Shown piece by piece: positions 45,230-57,850 of a stretch of 64,000 nt of DNA. The notes under the pieces are model-generated. The model was not told the origin of the DNA, did not search any database, and saw only the letters and a program-made list of their open reading frames with translations. The stretch is from Trichobilharzia szidati. Its lineage: Eukaryota > Platyhelminthes > Trematoda > Strigeidida > Schistosomatidae. A program made the position numbers and the translations under genes. The DNA lies in the NCBI GenBank assembly GCA_944472155.2, contig OX235273.1:85988793-86052792 (forward strand). The letters are read 5' to 3'. Within the stretch, counting starts at the first letter, position 1; each line of letters begins with the position of its first letter.

Positions 45230-46610
45230 ATTTTGACACTCTACTTCACTTCTGCTTTCGACTCCGTACCTAGATGTCTCTTGCTAAATAAGCTCTCTTT
45301 GACAAAAACTGAGTTCTGGGTCACTAACTGGCTTCATTCCTACTTCTCTACCAGAAAGCAGTACACCGTATACAAAGGTAAATCCTCCTCTGCTGTACTC
45401 ACTGAATCCGGTGTCCCCCAAGGTGCTGTACTCTCCCCACTTCTCTTTTCTTTCTTTCTACATGACTTACCATCTTCAAATAACATCAATTTTGTCAAAT
45501 ATGCTGAAGACCTGACAGTATCTTTGCCTGTCAAATGTCAAAGCAACTGCCCTAAACTTAATGGCTTTCTGTCAGAAATCAGCCAGTGGTCCACGGATAA
45601 TGGTCTTACCTTAAACCCCTCCAAATGCCAAACAGTTAATTTCACCTTTAGGCATAAATCCGACCTAAACAAACTGGTTGGCTCTCACGAGGTGTGGCAC
45701 TGAAATAGAAACCAAGTCGGAAATTAAATACCTAGGCGTCATTCTATCTGCTGATCTCTCCTGGTCGTCTCATATCTTGGCGATTTCTAAGAAAATATTC
45801 CGTCTTACCTTCTACATCAAGGAGTTAAGACATTCTGGAATAACCCAACCCTTAACTCTTGCATCCTGCCTATTACTCTCTATTTTCCCCTTTAGTTTTT
45901 CCCAGGCAGCTGAAGAAAGACTACACCTCATTACGCAGGATGTTAAAGGTTTTCAGCAGGGTAAGCAACGTGCCACTTAACTAGCTTTTTAATACTCTGG
46001 TCGACAGGCACATGGATTCATGTGAAAAATGGGCCAAATCCATTTTACCTAACTCACACCACCCTCTTCACTCACAACTCTCCCCTTGCATCTCATCAGG
46101 CAAAACCAGAAGCCTATATAGAAAACTATATGCTCGCACCAGCAAGCACAAAAACTCAACCATACCCTACTTAGCTCCTGTTCTGTGCGATAAAGAAAGC
46201 ATTAGGCGTGACACCTATAATTCATTAAATAGTCAGTAGAACAACTGCATCTCGTCTTTCCAACTCTTATCATTTATAGGTACAACATTTTCTTTCTTTC
46301 TTTTCCTTTTCTCTCTCTCTCTCTTTTTTCCGTTACTTGCTGCTTTGTTTCTTTCTTCTGCTTACGCCAGTAAATATGACAGCACCTACTTTTCTAACAC
46401 CTTCAAACACTGTTCAGCTTTACCTTTGCTACCGACATGCCAATGTGTTGTTGTAATAATGAACTGAGATTTCCTTAATCAATGTAGAATTCTATTTATT
46501 GATAATGTACTATCTGGATGCAATACTGTAGTAAAAATGCTGAGAATTCCATTCTGTATCAAATGTACTGTTTTGGAATAAAGCAAATTATTATTATTAT
46601 TACTATTTAC
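45230..46610 (+). pseudogene. CR1/Jockey-type LINE, 5'-truncated and decayed
   Basis: RT motifs are clear: TSAFDSVPRCLLLNKLS, ESGVPQGAVLSPLLFSFFLH, KYAEDLTVS (catalytic YADD changed to YAED), NGLTLNPSKCQTVNF and EIKYLGVILSADLSWSSHIL. A frameshift near 45690 and another near 45980 break it; the last piece (46012-46239) includes PLHSQLSPCISSGKTRSLYR. The 3' end runs into ATT-rich sequence at about 46588-46607. It is unrelated in detail to the LINE at the left end. The D to E change in the catalytic pair would abolish activity. Confidence 0.8.
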
Positions 46611-47550
46611 TTACAGTGATTTTAGGAAAAGAAAGTGTGTTCTTCTGACACTGACAAAATAAATACATAGCCAATGTTCATGTGCAGATCTTATAAATAT
46701 AAGGCACTCTGTATCACCTAAACATACAGCACTCGTAGTCATCTATAGTATAACATGCTTTGTAAACAAATAATAACATTACCTTCCACAGATGAATATG
46801 AATTAGTAGACGTATGTAGAATCAGTAGTATGCTAGAACCTTTCCTTTGAAGGGTTAGAATAAACTGAACGACAAGAGAGAATACTAATCCCAGTGGTGA
46901 TTTGAAGAATATCTACCTAGGAGAAATCTATATCATCCTCCCTGTAGTGTCAGCCATTTAAACACTTTCAAAATCTACGTTCATACACAATTCCTTCTTG
47001 AGAATGGATGTGAGAATCTCACTGTTAGGTTTTGTCCTCATATTTCTATCTATGAAGAGGAGGGGATACATATTTTCACTTCCAATATCTACAGTAATTT
47101 TAGGGGACGCGGACCTGGGGAAATAGAAGACATAAAACATATCTCTTCTTTATGTTGCGGTGACTTGGAAGCCTAATAAACCACTGATGAGATGAATCTG
47201 CTGAAAGCCTACGCTAATCCACAGACCATAAGATGAAGATTTCTTTGGCCCTAAATAGAGCTTTCATGTTACAGGAAGACTACACTTCCTAACGTGGATT
47301 AGAACCACAAATATTTGTGATCACACACTTTTTTCTTTCCTAACCTTTTGTTTTCCTACTTTGTTTTGGAAATACATATTGTATCAACATCTAACTGTAA
47401 TATTTTAGGTCCTTCTCTAACAAAATTAAAACATAACATTCTGTTATATAATTGAACCATAACTTAACAATGTATGATGTACCAGCTGGGGTATAATAAT
47501 ACCAGTAAAAGTAATAATAATAATTGTTCCTATATTTTCTTTACTACAAT
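46611..47550. other. No supported gene
   Basis: AT-rich, only short frames; small (AAT)n tract near 47510-47525. Confidence 0.35.
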
Positions 47551-47554
47551 GCTA

Positions 47555-47905
47555 ATTACCTTGAAAACAAATCATTGTGGTGAAATTTGCCCACTATGGT
47601 TGATTTATTAGAATTTCCAGAGAAATTTATAAATTTGACTGATAGAGGACAAGGAATTTTAGAAGGAATGCAGCTTATATCGTTCCACATGATTATATCA
47701 GCCTTTTTTGATGGGTTGTTTACGTGATTTAGATTTAGAAACTTCATTTGGGATACCGGATGATGTTTCAAATACAATTTATTGTTCATAAACGTCCAAA
47801 CGAAAGTTTCAAAGTTGTGTGGTTGTAATTGATATGATTCTGAACAACAAACTGTATTCGAAACGTCATCTAGTAAATAATAGTACTGTTTCACTGTGTG
47901 TTATT
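47555..47905. repeat. Inverted pair of PLE tail hairpins
   Basis: A minus-strand copy (about 47757-47795) and a plus-strand copy (47833-47885: GAACAACAAACTGTATTC then GAAACGTCATCTAGTAAATA) of the tail hairpin face each other with under 40 bases between. The open frame at 47556-47894 (-) is the antisense of this repeat and not a gene. Confidence 0.55.
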
Positions 47906-47999
47906 AATATGGAATTAATTACTACCTCAGTGTCCAAGTTTTACACATATATTAATTTAGTTGAAATAATTTTGTCTAAAATATGAGACTACTAACAAG

Positions 48000-50750
48000 T
48001 AGTAAAAATTAAAATACTCTAGTGACGTAGTATTATTCGAAGGAACGGATAAAAGGAAGGAAGGAAGGAGGTTAGTGGATTCTTTTATATACTTAGAAAA
48101 GATGAACAGATAAATAACTTTTTTGTGCAGAACTGTATTTGGATGACTTTATTTTAGATGACTTAGGAGTTAGTAATGTGATTAAGATGAACATCCGTTG
48201 CCTTTGATAGGTTATTTTATTTTTCTTTATAAATAACTTTGATGGAGGTTGTTGCAATTTAATGGTCAGGATCTAGAATATGTAGTTACCTACCACACTT
48301 CTAATAGATTTAACTGTCTTTTCTCAGTCACACCGAACAGTATTCTTGAAGCATCCTCTTCAAGACTCAGATTAAATGATGAATTCACCTAGGTCTACAG
48401 GAGTATATGAACTAGCATCGAAAATAAAGACAGTCAGATGTGAAATCTTATCTTGCATGTCAGTTGAGACCACTGGTCACTACTAGAAATATTATACTTA
48501 GTGACTTCAAGTTTTTCCCGGGGTTTTAGCATTTACTTCACTTTTGAGGTTTTTGACAATTAAATATAGAGTATTTTTCCACATACAAAACATTTTCTAG
48601 TCTTTGTCTTAATGTTTTTTTTCTGTTAAACACAGTGAATATCTATTTACAACTCGGATTATTCCGTAGAAAGATTTACTTCTTCTTCATTAGCATCAGG
48701 ACTGAGAATAGGTTGGATGCGTGTCACAAAGAAAATGACCAAATTAATATTGCGGCAAATTGGTATCTTACCGTGCAAATCTGTCATTTAGTCATCCTAT
48801 TTCAGCTTTCCAGAAATCTTACAAAAATTCACTCATATCTATCTTTCTTAGTGGCTGAACATCAAGAAAGAAAATCTTGGATCGTTGTACCTTTTTAGAG
48901 ATGGATTTTATCATCGGATAGCAGCTATTAAATGTAGGAAAGTTGACTTTATGTATTTTGGTACACTATAAAGACATGATATTATGACACATATTGGTCT
49001 ACTAACTTCATGAAGATTTTCTTTACACAGGTAATTGATTTATGACGTTTTGCAGAATCCTTAATTTACTTTTCATTTGGTTCTCTTCTGTGCCTTTATT
49101 AGTAGATTTCAAAATATACTACTGATTGACAGTATATTAAGCATCCAATTCAAATAAGCTTTCGGGTCGTGAGATTTTTACTGGGCTTTTATTGTAGTGG
49201 TTTTATTACATATTTTTGGTATGTCAGGTGTTTTGGTCATTATCATAAGAAATGTAAGTTGCAGGAGGTGAGTTATACTCAACAGAACAGTATGCGAATA
49301 AACTAAAAAGTTCGATTATTGTTTTGTTTAGGCGGTCTGCTTAAATCTCCGGGCTACTTAAATCGTTTATCCATCTAAAAATTTCGTAGCTGCTCCATTT
49401 CTTACTGTTTTAATCATTCAGTGATGTCTGATAATCGCAATCTATACTCACGCACATTTTCAAGTAGGTTTCAATCTACCGCTATGAATTTGCTAAAGGA
49501 ATTGAAGGAAGAACAGTGTAAAGAGTTGGAACATACTTTAGATGAAATAATATTGCTTCAGAATATTTATTATCAATTATTAAATTATTTGAGGATTACG
49601 CACATGGCTTAAATACCTCATAAGAAAAACCTGCTGAAAATTCTATATTGTGTATAAATGCATTTTTTCAGGAGAGAGCTTTTATTATTATAAACTTAGT
49701 CTCCGTTTTGGTAAGGGCTAACAGATAGTGAAACTACTTGTGATAGTTTTGGATTGGCAGACTAGTGGTGATGTAATTGGTAATGGTTGAAGGGGGGAGA
49801 GAAATCTCTGTTTCAGAGGGTTTCAGATTAACAGCCCCTATCTCTGACAGATGAGCTACGACTCCATGCTTCTAACCTGTTTGTGACTGACAGAGACATA
49901 ATAATCATGGCAGCTGTGTCCTTGTGACATTTCGAATCACTAATATATATTGATGGGAATGGAAGAGGCCAAAGAAAAAAGAGATGGGACAGGCAGATGT
50001 AATGACACTTTCCTGTGGTTGAGCAGGTCGAGACAAACAGAAAGGCTTTGTGCATTGATACAAGTTCGAATTTTTGTTATTGATGCTTGTAACCTGAGAT
50101 ATGCGTGAACAAATTATTGAATACCTCTGGCAGATTACTCAGTCTAATCTCTGACTACTAAAACAACCCAGTTGACGCTATTTTTTGAATAAGTGTTTTC
50201 TCAAAACATTTCCTGTAGATATACAAAGGTACACAAAGGCAAATTGTGTTGAATGCAGGTCACGTAAACAGCTGCATAGAAACAGTACGTGTGAACATGT
50301 TAATACGAGTTCTACCTTACTTTTAGATATCCCTTTAACAAAACTGCCTAGCTATGAATTCATACATTACTGAATATGCCACTTCTACTTTTTTGAAGGT
50401 TATTTCGTCTTATTTTATCACTGTCTAGGTGTATACTTCGGTAAGGTTTATTTTGTAATTGAAATTGGCAGTGACAGAATATTACTAAACCACACAACAG
50501 CATAGACAGAATTCAGAAATTCGTTTTTACCAGAATTGTTTGCCTTCTGCATTTACAATATATAAACAAATAACAATGAGCATCTACATATTAAATCAAT
50601 CTAAATGGTCAATCACCAGCGCTTCTTTTAAAAATTAACTAGATACTAATTTTTAGTAAGTTTCCCAACAGTTTCTCGCATTTCTGCCTTGCATCAGGTC
50701 TATAAACAACAAAGTCTTATTCTCCAGTTGAAATAATGAAATAATGAAGG
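48000..50750. other. No supported gene
   Basis: AT-rich with a GGAA microsatellite near 48053-48068. The frame 49421-49612 (+) follows an acceptor-like TTAATCATTCAG and encodes a coiled-coil-like LLKELKEEQCKELEHTLDEI. The acceptor region recurs at 58326, so it may be repeat-derived. Confidence 0.35.
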
Positions 50751-50757
50751 TACCATG

Positions 50758-51180
50758 CTTTGAAATGTGGGTATTACCCCGATTCCAAGGGACTTTATGA
50801 AAAATTTCCCCTTACTTCACAGACTCATTTATATTTTGAAGGGTTAAAGGTAGTTCAGAAAAGAAATCCTACAGTCGAATTTCGCTCACAGGTGGATTTA
50901 ATAGCAGGATGGACGAAAGTGAAGTGTTTTTTGAAGATTCTGCTTGCTATGATTTTCTTCCAAATTGTTAAATATATCACTTACAGAACGGTAACAATAT
51001 TGAAGTCCACCCACTGTATTTTTTAGATGGCTATTTTCCACCCTTAAGAAGAAAAAATTCTGGTTAATAAGGAAAGAAGATGACAGTTCATGGCAGCCTT
51101 TTCTGTTTGTTGATAAAATTCAGCTCGCATCAGGAACTCCAGTAGTGACTATTCTGATTTTTCTTATGGAATTCCTGTAG
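50758..51180 (+). other. Possible decayed coding segment, family unknown
   Basis: YYPDSKGLYEKFPLTSQTHL and VVQKRNPTVEFRSQ (50766-50905) and, in another frame, WLIRKEDDSSWQPFLFVDKI (about 51060-51120) look protein-like. No domain recognised. Confidence 0.25.
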
Positions 51181-51994
51181 TTGCTTATCCTTCTAATGGC
51201 TGCTATGCAGGTGACACTTTCTTCGGTTAGAACAACAGTAAGCAGTGATGTTGCATTTAAATATAACATAGTATTTATTACCTGTGAAGTTCATGCTGTC
51301 CACATACTCAAACATATCCCACTTCGTAATGTGCGAAACAATTAATTTTACCATTACATGATAAGATGCGTTTGACATATCACAAATATAACGTAGAGGT
51401 AATACAAGCTTTTGAATTTTCGGCAAGCCACAAGACCAGATATGTGTATTCCGAAGGGATGAATTTTTCCATAAATAGATGCTACAAGTAGAATTTTCTC
51501 CTTTAAGAGACTTTAGGGCTCAAATCCTCACAGTAACGCGATTTCAGAAATTCAGCTTGAAAAAATTCAACGCTGACGACTTTGTGTAGAAAGTCAACGA
51601 AACCTTAGTAATTAAACCATATGGCCCACAGAATACGAATACATCAATAACAAAGAGTTCATTTATTCTATATGACCTCACCTGTCCACAAATACGCTAT
51701 CGCAGACTTTACTGAATCTAAAAATCACTTGAGTTTTTCATTTTTCATTTCAACTTTTGAAGGAACTTTTTATTTTGCTTTATAAGCATACTTTTCACGT
51801 CATTTTCTTTATTATCAGCTGATAACACTGATAGTATTCAAACTCTCGTGTGGAAAAAAGTCTTTAAGTTTCATCTCTATCTTTAAATGAGCATTTTATC
51901 ATAAAACTTTGAACCAGAAGATAAAATCTCTCGGTTTTGAATTTCTATTAAAGTTTTCCTTATAGTTTAGCTGAAAATAAAGACTTATAAAATT

Positions 51995-53284
51995 TCGATA
52001 GAGAAAGAAAGACCAGATTTGCAGTATAAAATGATATCATTCTATTTCACAGGTTCTCATCAGCTAACTACAAACTACCTGAAATTACAATGGTTATAAA
52101 TAATAACATTTCATACTTCATTGTTTGAAAGGTAATACAGAAAGCATTCCAAGATAAACGCATCCGGAATATAAGGATTAAAATTTTCTAGTTCAAGTTA
52201 GCATCAGTTAGCATCAAAAATAAGGGGGGGGTGAGAGAAGACAGAAAACAGAAAAACCTAATAAACAGTGTCAACATGGCAACTCAACAAGGTCAAAGTT
52301 CATCAATTTGAAAACTTGCTTAGTGAGTTGAACTCACTAGTGTCTATGAGTAATCAGTGTGATGAAAGTGACATGGTTACCAAGGGAGTGAGAGATTGAC
52401 TACACTCTCTTTCTGTGTGCATAAGTTTGGTCTGAGACGTTTGATTCCAATTGCTTCAGCAAATCATAGTAGATTCGCTGTCCTTTGTATGTTTAATATT
52501 TTGAAGGATTTGGAAATCTCGACAAAATGGTAATTGCACTTTTAAGCATAAGTTTCTCGGAATATGCTCTGAAAACCGCATAGAAGCCCTTCTTTCTGTC
52601 CTTCCGATGTACTTGATGAAGGGCTTCTATCCGGTTTCCAGAGCATATTCCGACAAACTGATGCTTAAAAGGAAGCAAATATTTACAAAGTGCAATTACC
52701 AGACACCTTGTGGATACGGGCCATTTTGTTGAGATTTCCAAATCCTTCAAAATATTAAACATACAAAGGACAGCGAATCTACTACGATTTGCTGAAGCAA
52801 TTGGAATCAAACGTCTCAGACCAAACTTATGCACACAGAAAGAGAGTGTAGTCAATCTCTCACTCCCTTGGTAACCATGTCACTTTCATCACACTGATTA
52901 CTCATAGACACTAGTGAGTTCAACTCACTAAGCAAGTTTTCAAATTGATGAACTTTGACCTTGTTGAGTTGCCATGTTGACACTGTTTATTAGGTTTTTC
53001 TGTTTTCTGTCTTCTCTCACCCCCCCCTTATTTTTGATGCTAACTGATGCTAACTTGAACTAGAAAATTTTAATCCTTATATTCCGGATGCGTTTATCTT
53101 GGAATGCTTTCTGTATTACCTTTCAAACAATGAAGTATGAAATGTTATTATTTATAACCATTGTAATTTCAGGTAGTTTGTAGTTAGCTGATGAGAACCT
53201 GTGAAATAGAATGATATCATTTTATACTGCAAATCTGGTCTTTCTTTCTCTATCGAAATTTATCAAGGGAACCAAATGTATGAA
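51995..53284. mobile_element. 1.3-kb palindromic PLE-derived element, copy 2
   Basis: Arms 51996-52592 and 52618-53255 are reverse complements (the left arm lacks about 40 bases) around a 25-base loop. The right arm, read outward, encodes FIKYIGRTERRASIRFPEH (GIY-YIG core, YIGRT), then the same C-terminus as copy 1 ending LSLPW. The right-only 29-base tail and the left start (CGATAGAG) match copy 1 exactly. A 12-base duplication ACTTATAAAATT flanks it (51983-51994 and 53285-53296). Confidence 0.86.
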
Positions 53285-53394
53285 ACTTATAAAATTGTTC
53301 AGAGAATGGGCAATTAGAAGTGCTGTCTCATGCATTCCTCCTTTACAAATCCAGTCATACTCCAACTCAACTTATCTTTGTACAAAGAAAGAGT

Positions 53395-54225
53395 GGGTAT
53401 TTATGCAGGATAATACGAGATTGTCTTATTTTGTGGATTCTTTCCAATTGCATACATCTTAAACAATATCAAAATATAAGTTATGAAGTTTCTCAACATA
53501 CTTTTCCCATAGGGATGTCCATTTATGGACAGAAAATATAAGCAACTTAATTTGATACCATAGTAACTGTTGTTGTTTCGTTGATGTGTTTCTGTGTTTG
53601 ATCTCGTTGCATAATGTTTTACTCACTTTTGATTTTCACTCACTGAGTTGAACTCATTAATATGTCTTCAGACTTATCTCATTGTTTGTCTGTGACATAA
53701 TTTTACTTTTCACTTTCACCCTCTTGCAGTTTCCATCATATTATGTATCAGTTCACTCTATTGTTGGATCTTGTATTATGTCTCTAGTCAGTCTTTGTTT
53801 CTAAGCGGAATCTGAACTCTGCCCCTTCCCTTCTCTCATGTCTAATTATACTGTAAATAGTTAGCCTTTTTACATTGAGTAATTTGTCTACTTACATCAC
53901 TTTGGAATTATTCTGTCCACACTTTCTATTCATAAATCAACGTCACTGTGAGAAAGGTGTGTTTAAAAATCGTGTAACTTATAATTATAAGTTAAAATAA
54001 TCCCAGAGGGTTTAAAGAATCAAAACAAGATTTAAACACTCTGGGATAATTTTAAGTAATGTTATTACTATTCAGCCTGACTTAGAGCTCAAATTATTCC
54101 AGGCAATCCAAAACCTCTATGGTCTGGGTATTTATATGCGTAACTTATATTCTGATATTGTTTAAGATGTATGCAGTTGATAAGAATCCACGAGATAAAA
54201 CGAGTTCGTATTATCCTGTAGACAT
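53395..54225. repeat. Inverted repeat, arms 53395-53490 and 54139-54225
   Basis: GCATACATCTTAAACAATAT (left) is matched by its reverse complement on the right, with flanking homology (CAGGATAATACGA, GTGGATTCTT) giving arms of about 90 bases at roughly 85 percent identity. About 650 bases lie between. Confidence 0.65.
54003..54130 (+). repeat. PLE terminal-repeat piece
   Basis: CTCAAATTATTCCAGG and the flanking TATGGTCTGG match 62067-62107 and, on the minus strand, 14985-15045. Confidence 0.6.
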
Positions 54226-54344
54226 ATTCCTTGTTTCTTTGTTCAAACTAATCAAGCGAACCGGTTATATAGACCTAACTTGTTAATACATATTTGAATT
54301 CTGAGTCAGTGTTCGTATGAATCCTCTTTCTGGTGCTATATTTT

Positions 54345-54570
54345 TGTTGATGGCATAGCGGTTAGAACGCTCGCCGACCATGCACATGGTTCGGGGTTCT
54401 ATCCCCCGCCGACGCACTCCTTTCCAGACTAAACCAGAAATAATGCTGGTGAAGAGGAAAGGTTGGGCATGAGGCTAGCAACCCATCCTGTAAAATAAAC
54501 ACTGCTACAGAAACTTCAAGCCACTTGCTTGAAGCCCTATGTTCCACCGGGGAACGTGAAGGAAAGAAAA
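54345..54570 (+). mobile_element. tRNA-headed SINE (family B2), full length
   Basis: TGATGGCATAGCGGTTAGAA (A-box region), GTTCGGGGTTCTATCCC (B-box region), body with GAGGAAAGGTTGGGCATGAG and CTGCTACAGAAACTTCAAGC, then GCCCTATGTTCCACCGGGGA and a poly-A tail near 54562-54575. Confidence 0.82.
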
Positions 54571-54754
54571 AAAAATATGATCACACTTTTTGAAGTATAC
54601 AGTTTGAATATATAAATACGCTTAGGTTAACTATCGTCTCTTCAATACACAGTAAAGCTATTAAATGTGGATCAGAAATGAAATGACGAGGGTAAATAAT
54701 TAGTCAAGAAATATATCTGACCTGATGAAAACCCACTAGAGTTGGTGTACAAAT

Positions 54755-54935
54755 CTTTCCACCGCTTTGCGTTCTGAGGGGAATACTGGACTTTGGCAGC
54801 ACCTCCCCTCTTTTACAGGCTCACAGTTAGCCAGTAAACTAGGCGGGTTTTGGGGTACGTCGGCCAGGAATTAAACCTGGATCATGAGCTTAACTAGCAG
54901 GTGTTCTATCCCTAAACCACCAATGCCATGATTGA
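54755..54935 (-). mobile_element. Divergent tRNA-headed SINE
   Basis: Minus strand: GGCATTGGTGGTTTAGGGAT, then CAGGTTTAATTCCTGGCC (degenerate B-box) and CCGCCTAGTTTACTGGC. Old copy; ends approximate. Confidence 0.55.
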
Positions 54936-55724
54936 TAAGTACTTTTTTGAAATTGTATTAAAAGTCCAAAGCTTTAATTCCGTTTCAGTTAAAAACTCAA
55001 ATACTGGAAATTTGTAGCTTAGGCGGATATTTTTTCAGCATGGTTGCATTTTCCGAGTTGGGTGGTGTAATGACGAAGCTTTCATTGCCTTTTAAGATTC
55101 ATCTTCAGTGAGTTTATTGTGATTCTACACTAATGGTTTAACTATCCCTCTTCATGACTAGCATTTGGTGTCTTTTTGAAATACTGTCTGTGTTTTGGAT
55201 GCAAAATCAGTTTGTCGCCTTGTGAAGTAATATGGCGAGTTTCACTCATCTTGGGTAAAGCGTTTCAGTAGTTTTGTTGTTTCGCAAACTTCTGAGCCAA
55301 ACAGAATGGCTTTAATGGTGATTTTACAGACTGTCTTGTGCCGTAAGACGTGAAAGTATTTGCATAAACATAAACGGTTTGATGTGTCCACTGTAATATT
55401 TTAATCAAAGAAAATACTTGTGTTGGATACTTACATACCTCTTGAAACTACTAATCATACCACTGCTTTGATGAATGATATAAGTAGTATTTCGAGCAAC
55501 ATCTTAAGAGAACCAGTGTTAATGTGTGTATCAGTGGATAAGCCAGTGAAAAAGTTATAGGAGAATTCGACAACCTTGATAGGGATTTAATAATCAACAA
55601 CCAAAGATGAACAAAATATCTCCACTAGAGAATAGATGATATCACTAACAAATTGTGAAATTAATGTATGATCTATGAGTTATTTAGTGTCCTCTGTGTT
55701 CGTCCTAATAAACTTCAGTTCTCA

Positions 55725-56275
55725 AGTAATGGTTTGTAGGGATTTGATTGATCGGTTACAGGATTTCATCATGAGCTGACATCGGATAGAGAACCACTTG
55801 GAAACTAACCTGTTTCGTCCTAGCTGTCCAGTACTCCCAGGTTTTTGAACGGTTCTCTAACCGATGTCAGCTAATGATGAAATCCTGCAACTAATCAATC
55901 AAATCCCTACAAAGCAATATTTGAAAATCAATGGAATGCTCACTAGCAGCTGGCCCTATTTAGGTAGGCAGATACCTGAGGTTCCCGTGGGAATTCGTGA
56001 CCAGTAGAGTTCAGCAGGTCGGGTGTGAGGACAAATACTAGCCGAAGACATTGGCTAGCGAACGCACTATGTCGTGAGTTGGCGGAAGTTAGAATTCATG
56101 GGCCATTGGATCAGGTTCCAATGGCTTAATGGTCTACGAGCTCGCCTTGTGACCGATGAAGAGTCCCAAACTAGGATGAAGCAGCTGTCTAGTACTCCAT
56201 GGTTGGTTTTCCAGCGGTTCTCTAACTGATGTCAGCTCATGATGAAATCCTGTAACCAAACTTCAGTTCTGCTTC
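55725..56275 (+). mobile_element. Complex family A hammerhead unit: inverted piece, tandem 3' piece, full unit
   Basis: About 55725-55815 is an inverted 3' tail, 55815-55925 a direct 3' tail, and 55925-56275 a nearly full unit with GCTCACTAGCAGCTGGCC, a tRNA-like region (CCAATGGCTTAATGGTCTAC) and a hammerhead-like motif (CCGATGAAGAGTCCCAAAC, then TGAAGCAGCTGTCTAG). Part of the B-box segment is deleted. An inverted fragment plus tandem units is the usual outcome of Penelope integration. Confidence 0.72.
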
Positions 56276-56279
56276 AGCA

Positions 56280-57540
56280 GTCACTTTCCCTTGACTACTA
56301 CTACTACTTTTAATTAAAATTTTGAATCGCCACACACTACTAATACACTAGAAATTTAAAAGTATTCACTATCATTAGTATTATTTCAATTTAAACTTAT
56401 ATTTTCTAGCTCCTAATCTGAAATCAGTTCATTCTTTGCTTATTCATTTTGTAATTATTGCTGAATAAAAGCATACACATAGCTTTTGAAAACAACCCTC
56501 TTTTATTTTTTTATTGAAACGTTCAACTCATTTTTTGTGCAACTTCTGCTGCTGTTGTTGTTGTTGTTTTTTGACCGACAGTATGGTATAGAATAGCAGT
56601 GATCAGTTTTACTGTTTTTCACTTAATTACAGTTTATATTTCACAGTACCTTTTTTTCGCTTTAACATGCACCTAGTGACATATATGTCAGAGGAAGGAT
56701 GAAAACGTGAATTTACGTATTGATGCTGTCCATTAGCGATGAAGTTATTCTCCTGTGATTTATTTATTTTTTATTCATATTTTTAAAGAATTTTCAATTA
56801 CACAGATTTTAAGTGAAGTACTTCAACATTAAAAACAAACTGATATCATCCTTGACTTTTTCGATGCATATATATATACATATATAGTGATTTGCTAACA
56901 TTTACCTATTCTTTTTCCTCATTTTTTTTGAAACTGTACTTTACTCTTTTTATACAAACTGTCGCCTTTTTGTATAAGTTTTACTGTATGTAGTTTCATA
57001 GAAGAATAGTGTTGGATTACATAACTTAGTGGTACAGCCTGTAAATAAAGTCGTGAATAGTGTGTTGATGAATGACAGGAGAGTTAATTTATCAGTTTTG
57101 GTACTGCGTCTTTTTGATTTCTGCCAGCAAACGCAAGACCGATTTTAAAGTATCCTCATCCATCATCCTCAGTTATATTAGAAAGGATATGAGTAACAAT
57201 GGCACAAACTTAAAACAACTTAGGGATTAAAGTTCGTTTCCAGTTAAATTTAACACTGGTATTAAAAGTGAAAATCCATAATGGGGAAATTCACAACGGG
57301 GATTAGACAGAAAACAAGAAGTCTGGCAAAGATGTCTTTTTAGTGATTTCATTGTCAACATCTGAACAAACGGAATTAACATACATACGTTACAGTTACG
57401 ATTATTATTTAATTCTACATGATAACGAAAGTGGGATTAAAAACGATGATAATTTTTGAACTTAATATGATAGTTAGCAGGTGTGATGCGAGGTGAATAT
57501 AAATGATTCGGAATATAGAAACCAAAATAACACAGGATTA
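56280..57540. other. No supported gene
   Basis: AT-rich with a GTT-type microsatellite near 56550-56570 and an AT/CA palindromic tract near 56866-56888. Confidence 0.35.
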
Positions 57541-57544
57541 GGAA

Positions 57545-57850
57545 AATATTTATTGCATGGAGGATTTCATCATGAGCTGACATCAGTTAGAGAAACACTG
57601 GAAAACCTGGGAGTACTGGACAGCTGTTTCGTCCTGGTTTGGGACTCTTCATCTGTACGCAACCGCTGGGATTCGGACCCAGGACCTTCTGGTTACAAGG
57701 CGAGCTCGTAGACTGATGAAGAGTCACAAGCTAGGACGAAACAGCTGTCCAGTACTCCCAGGTTTCCCAGTGGTTCTTTAACTGATGTCAGCTCATGATG
57801 AAATCCTCCATGCAATCAAACAAAAATCCCTACAAAACCAGTACTTGAAA
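57545..57850. mobile_element. Compact palindrome of two family A hammerhead units
   Basis: Arms of about 145 bases (57553-57655 core and 57713-57820 core) are inverted copies of hammerhead plus 3' tail. The left also carries part of the tRNA-like segment (minus: GGGTCCGAATCCC). Hammerhead-like motifs: minus 57610-57655 (GATGAAGAGTCCCAAACC) and plus 57713-57760 (ACTGATGAAGAGTCACAAGC, GGACGAAACAGCTGTCCAGT). Confidence 0.75.

Noticed and set aside
47556..47894. Minus-strand gene of 112 residues
   Set aside because: It is antisense across an inverted pair of PLE tail hairpins and has no domain.
49421..49612. Terminal exon encoding a coiled coil
   Set aside because: The acceptor-side sequence recurs at 58326, suggesting a repeat. 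No other support.
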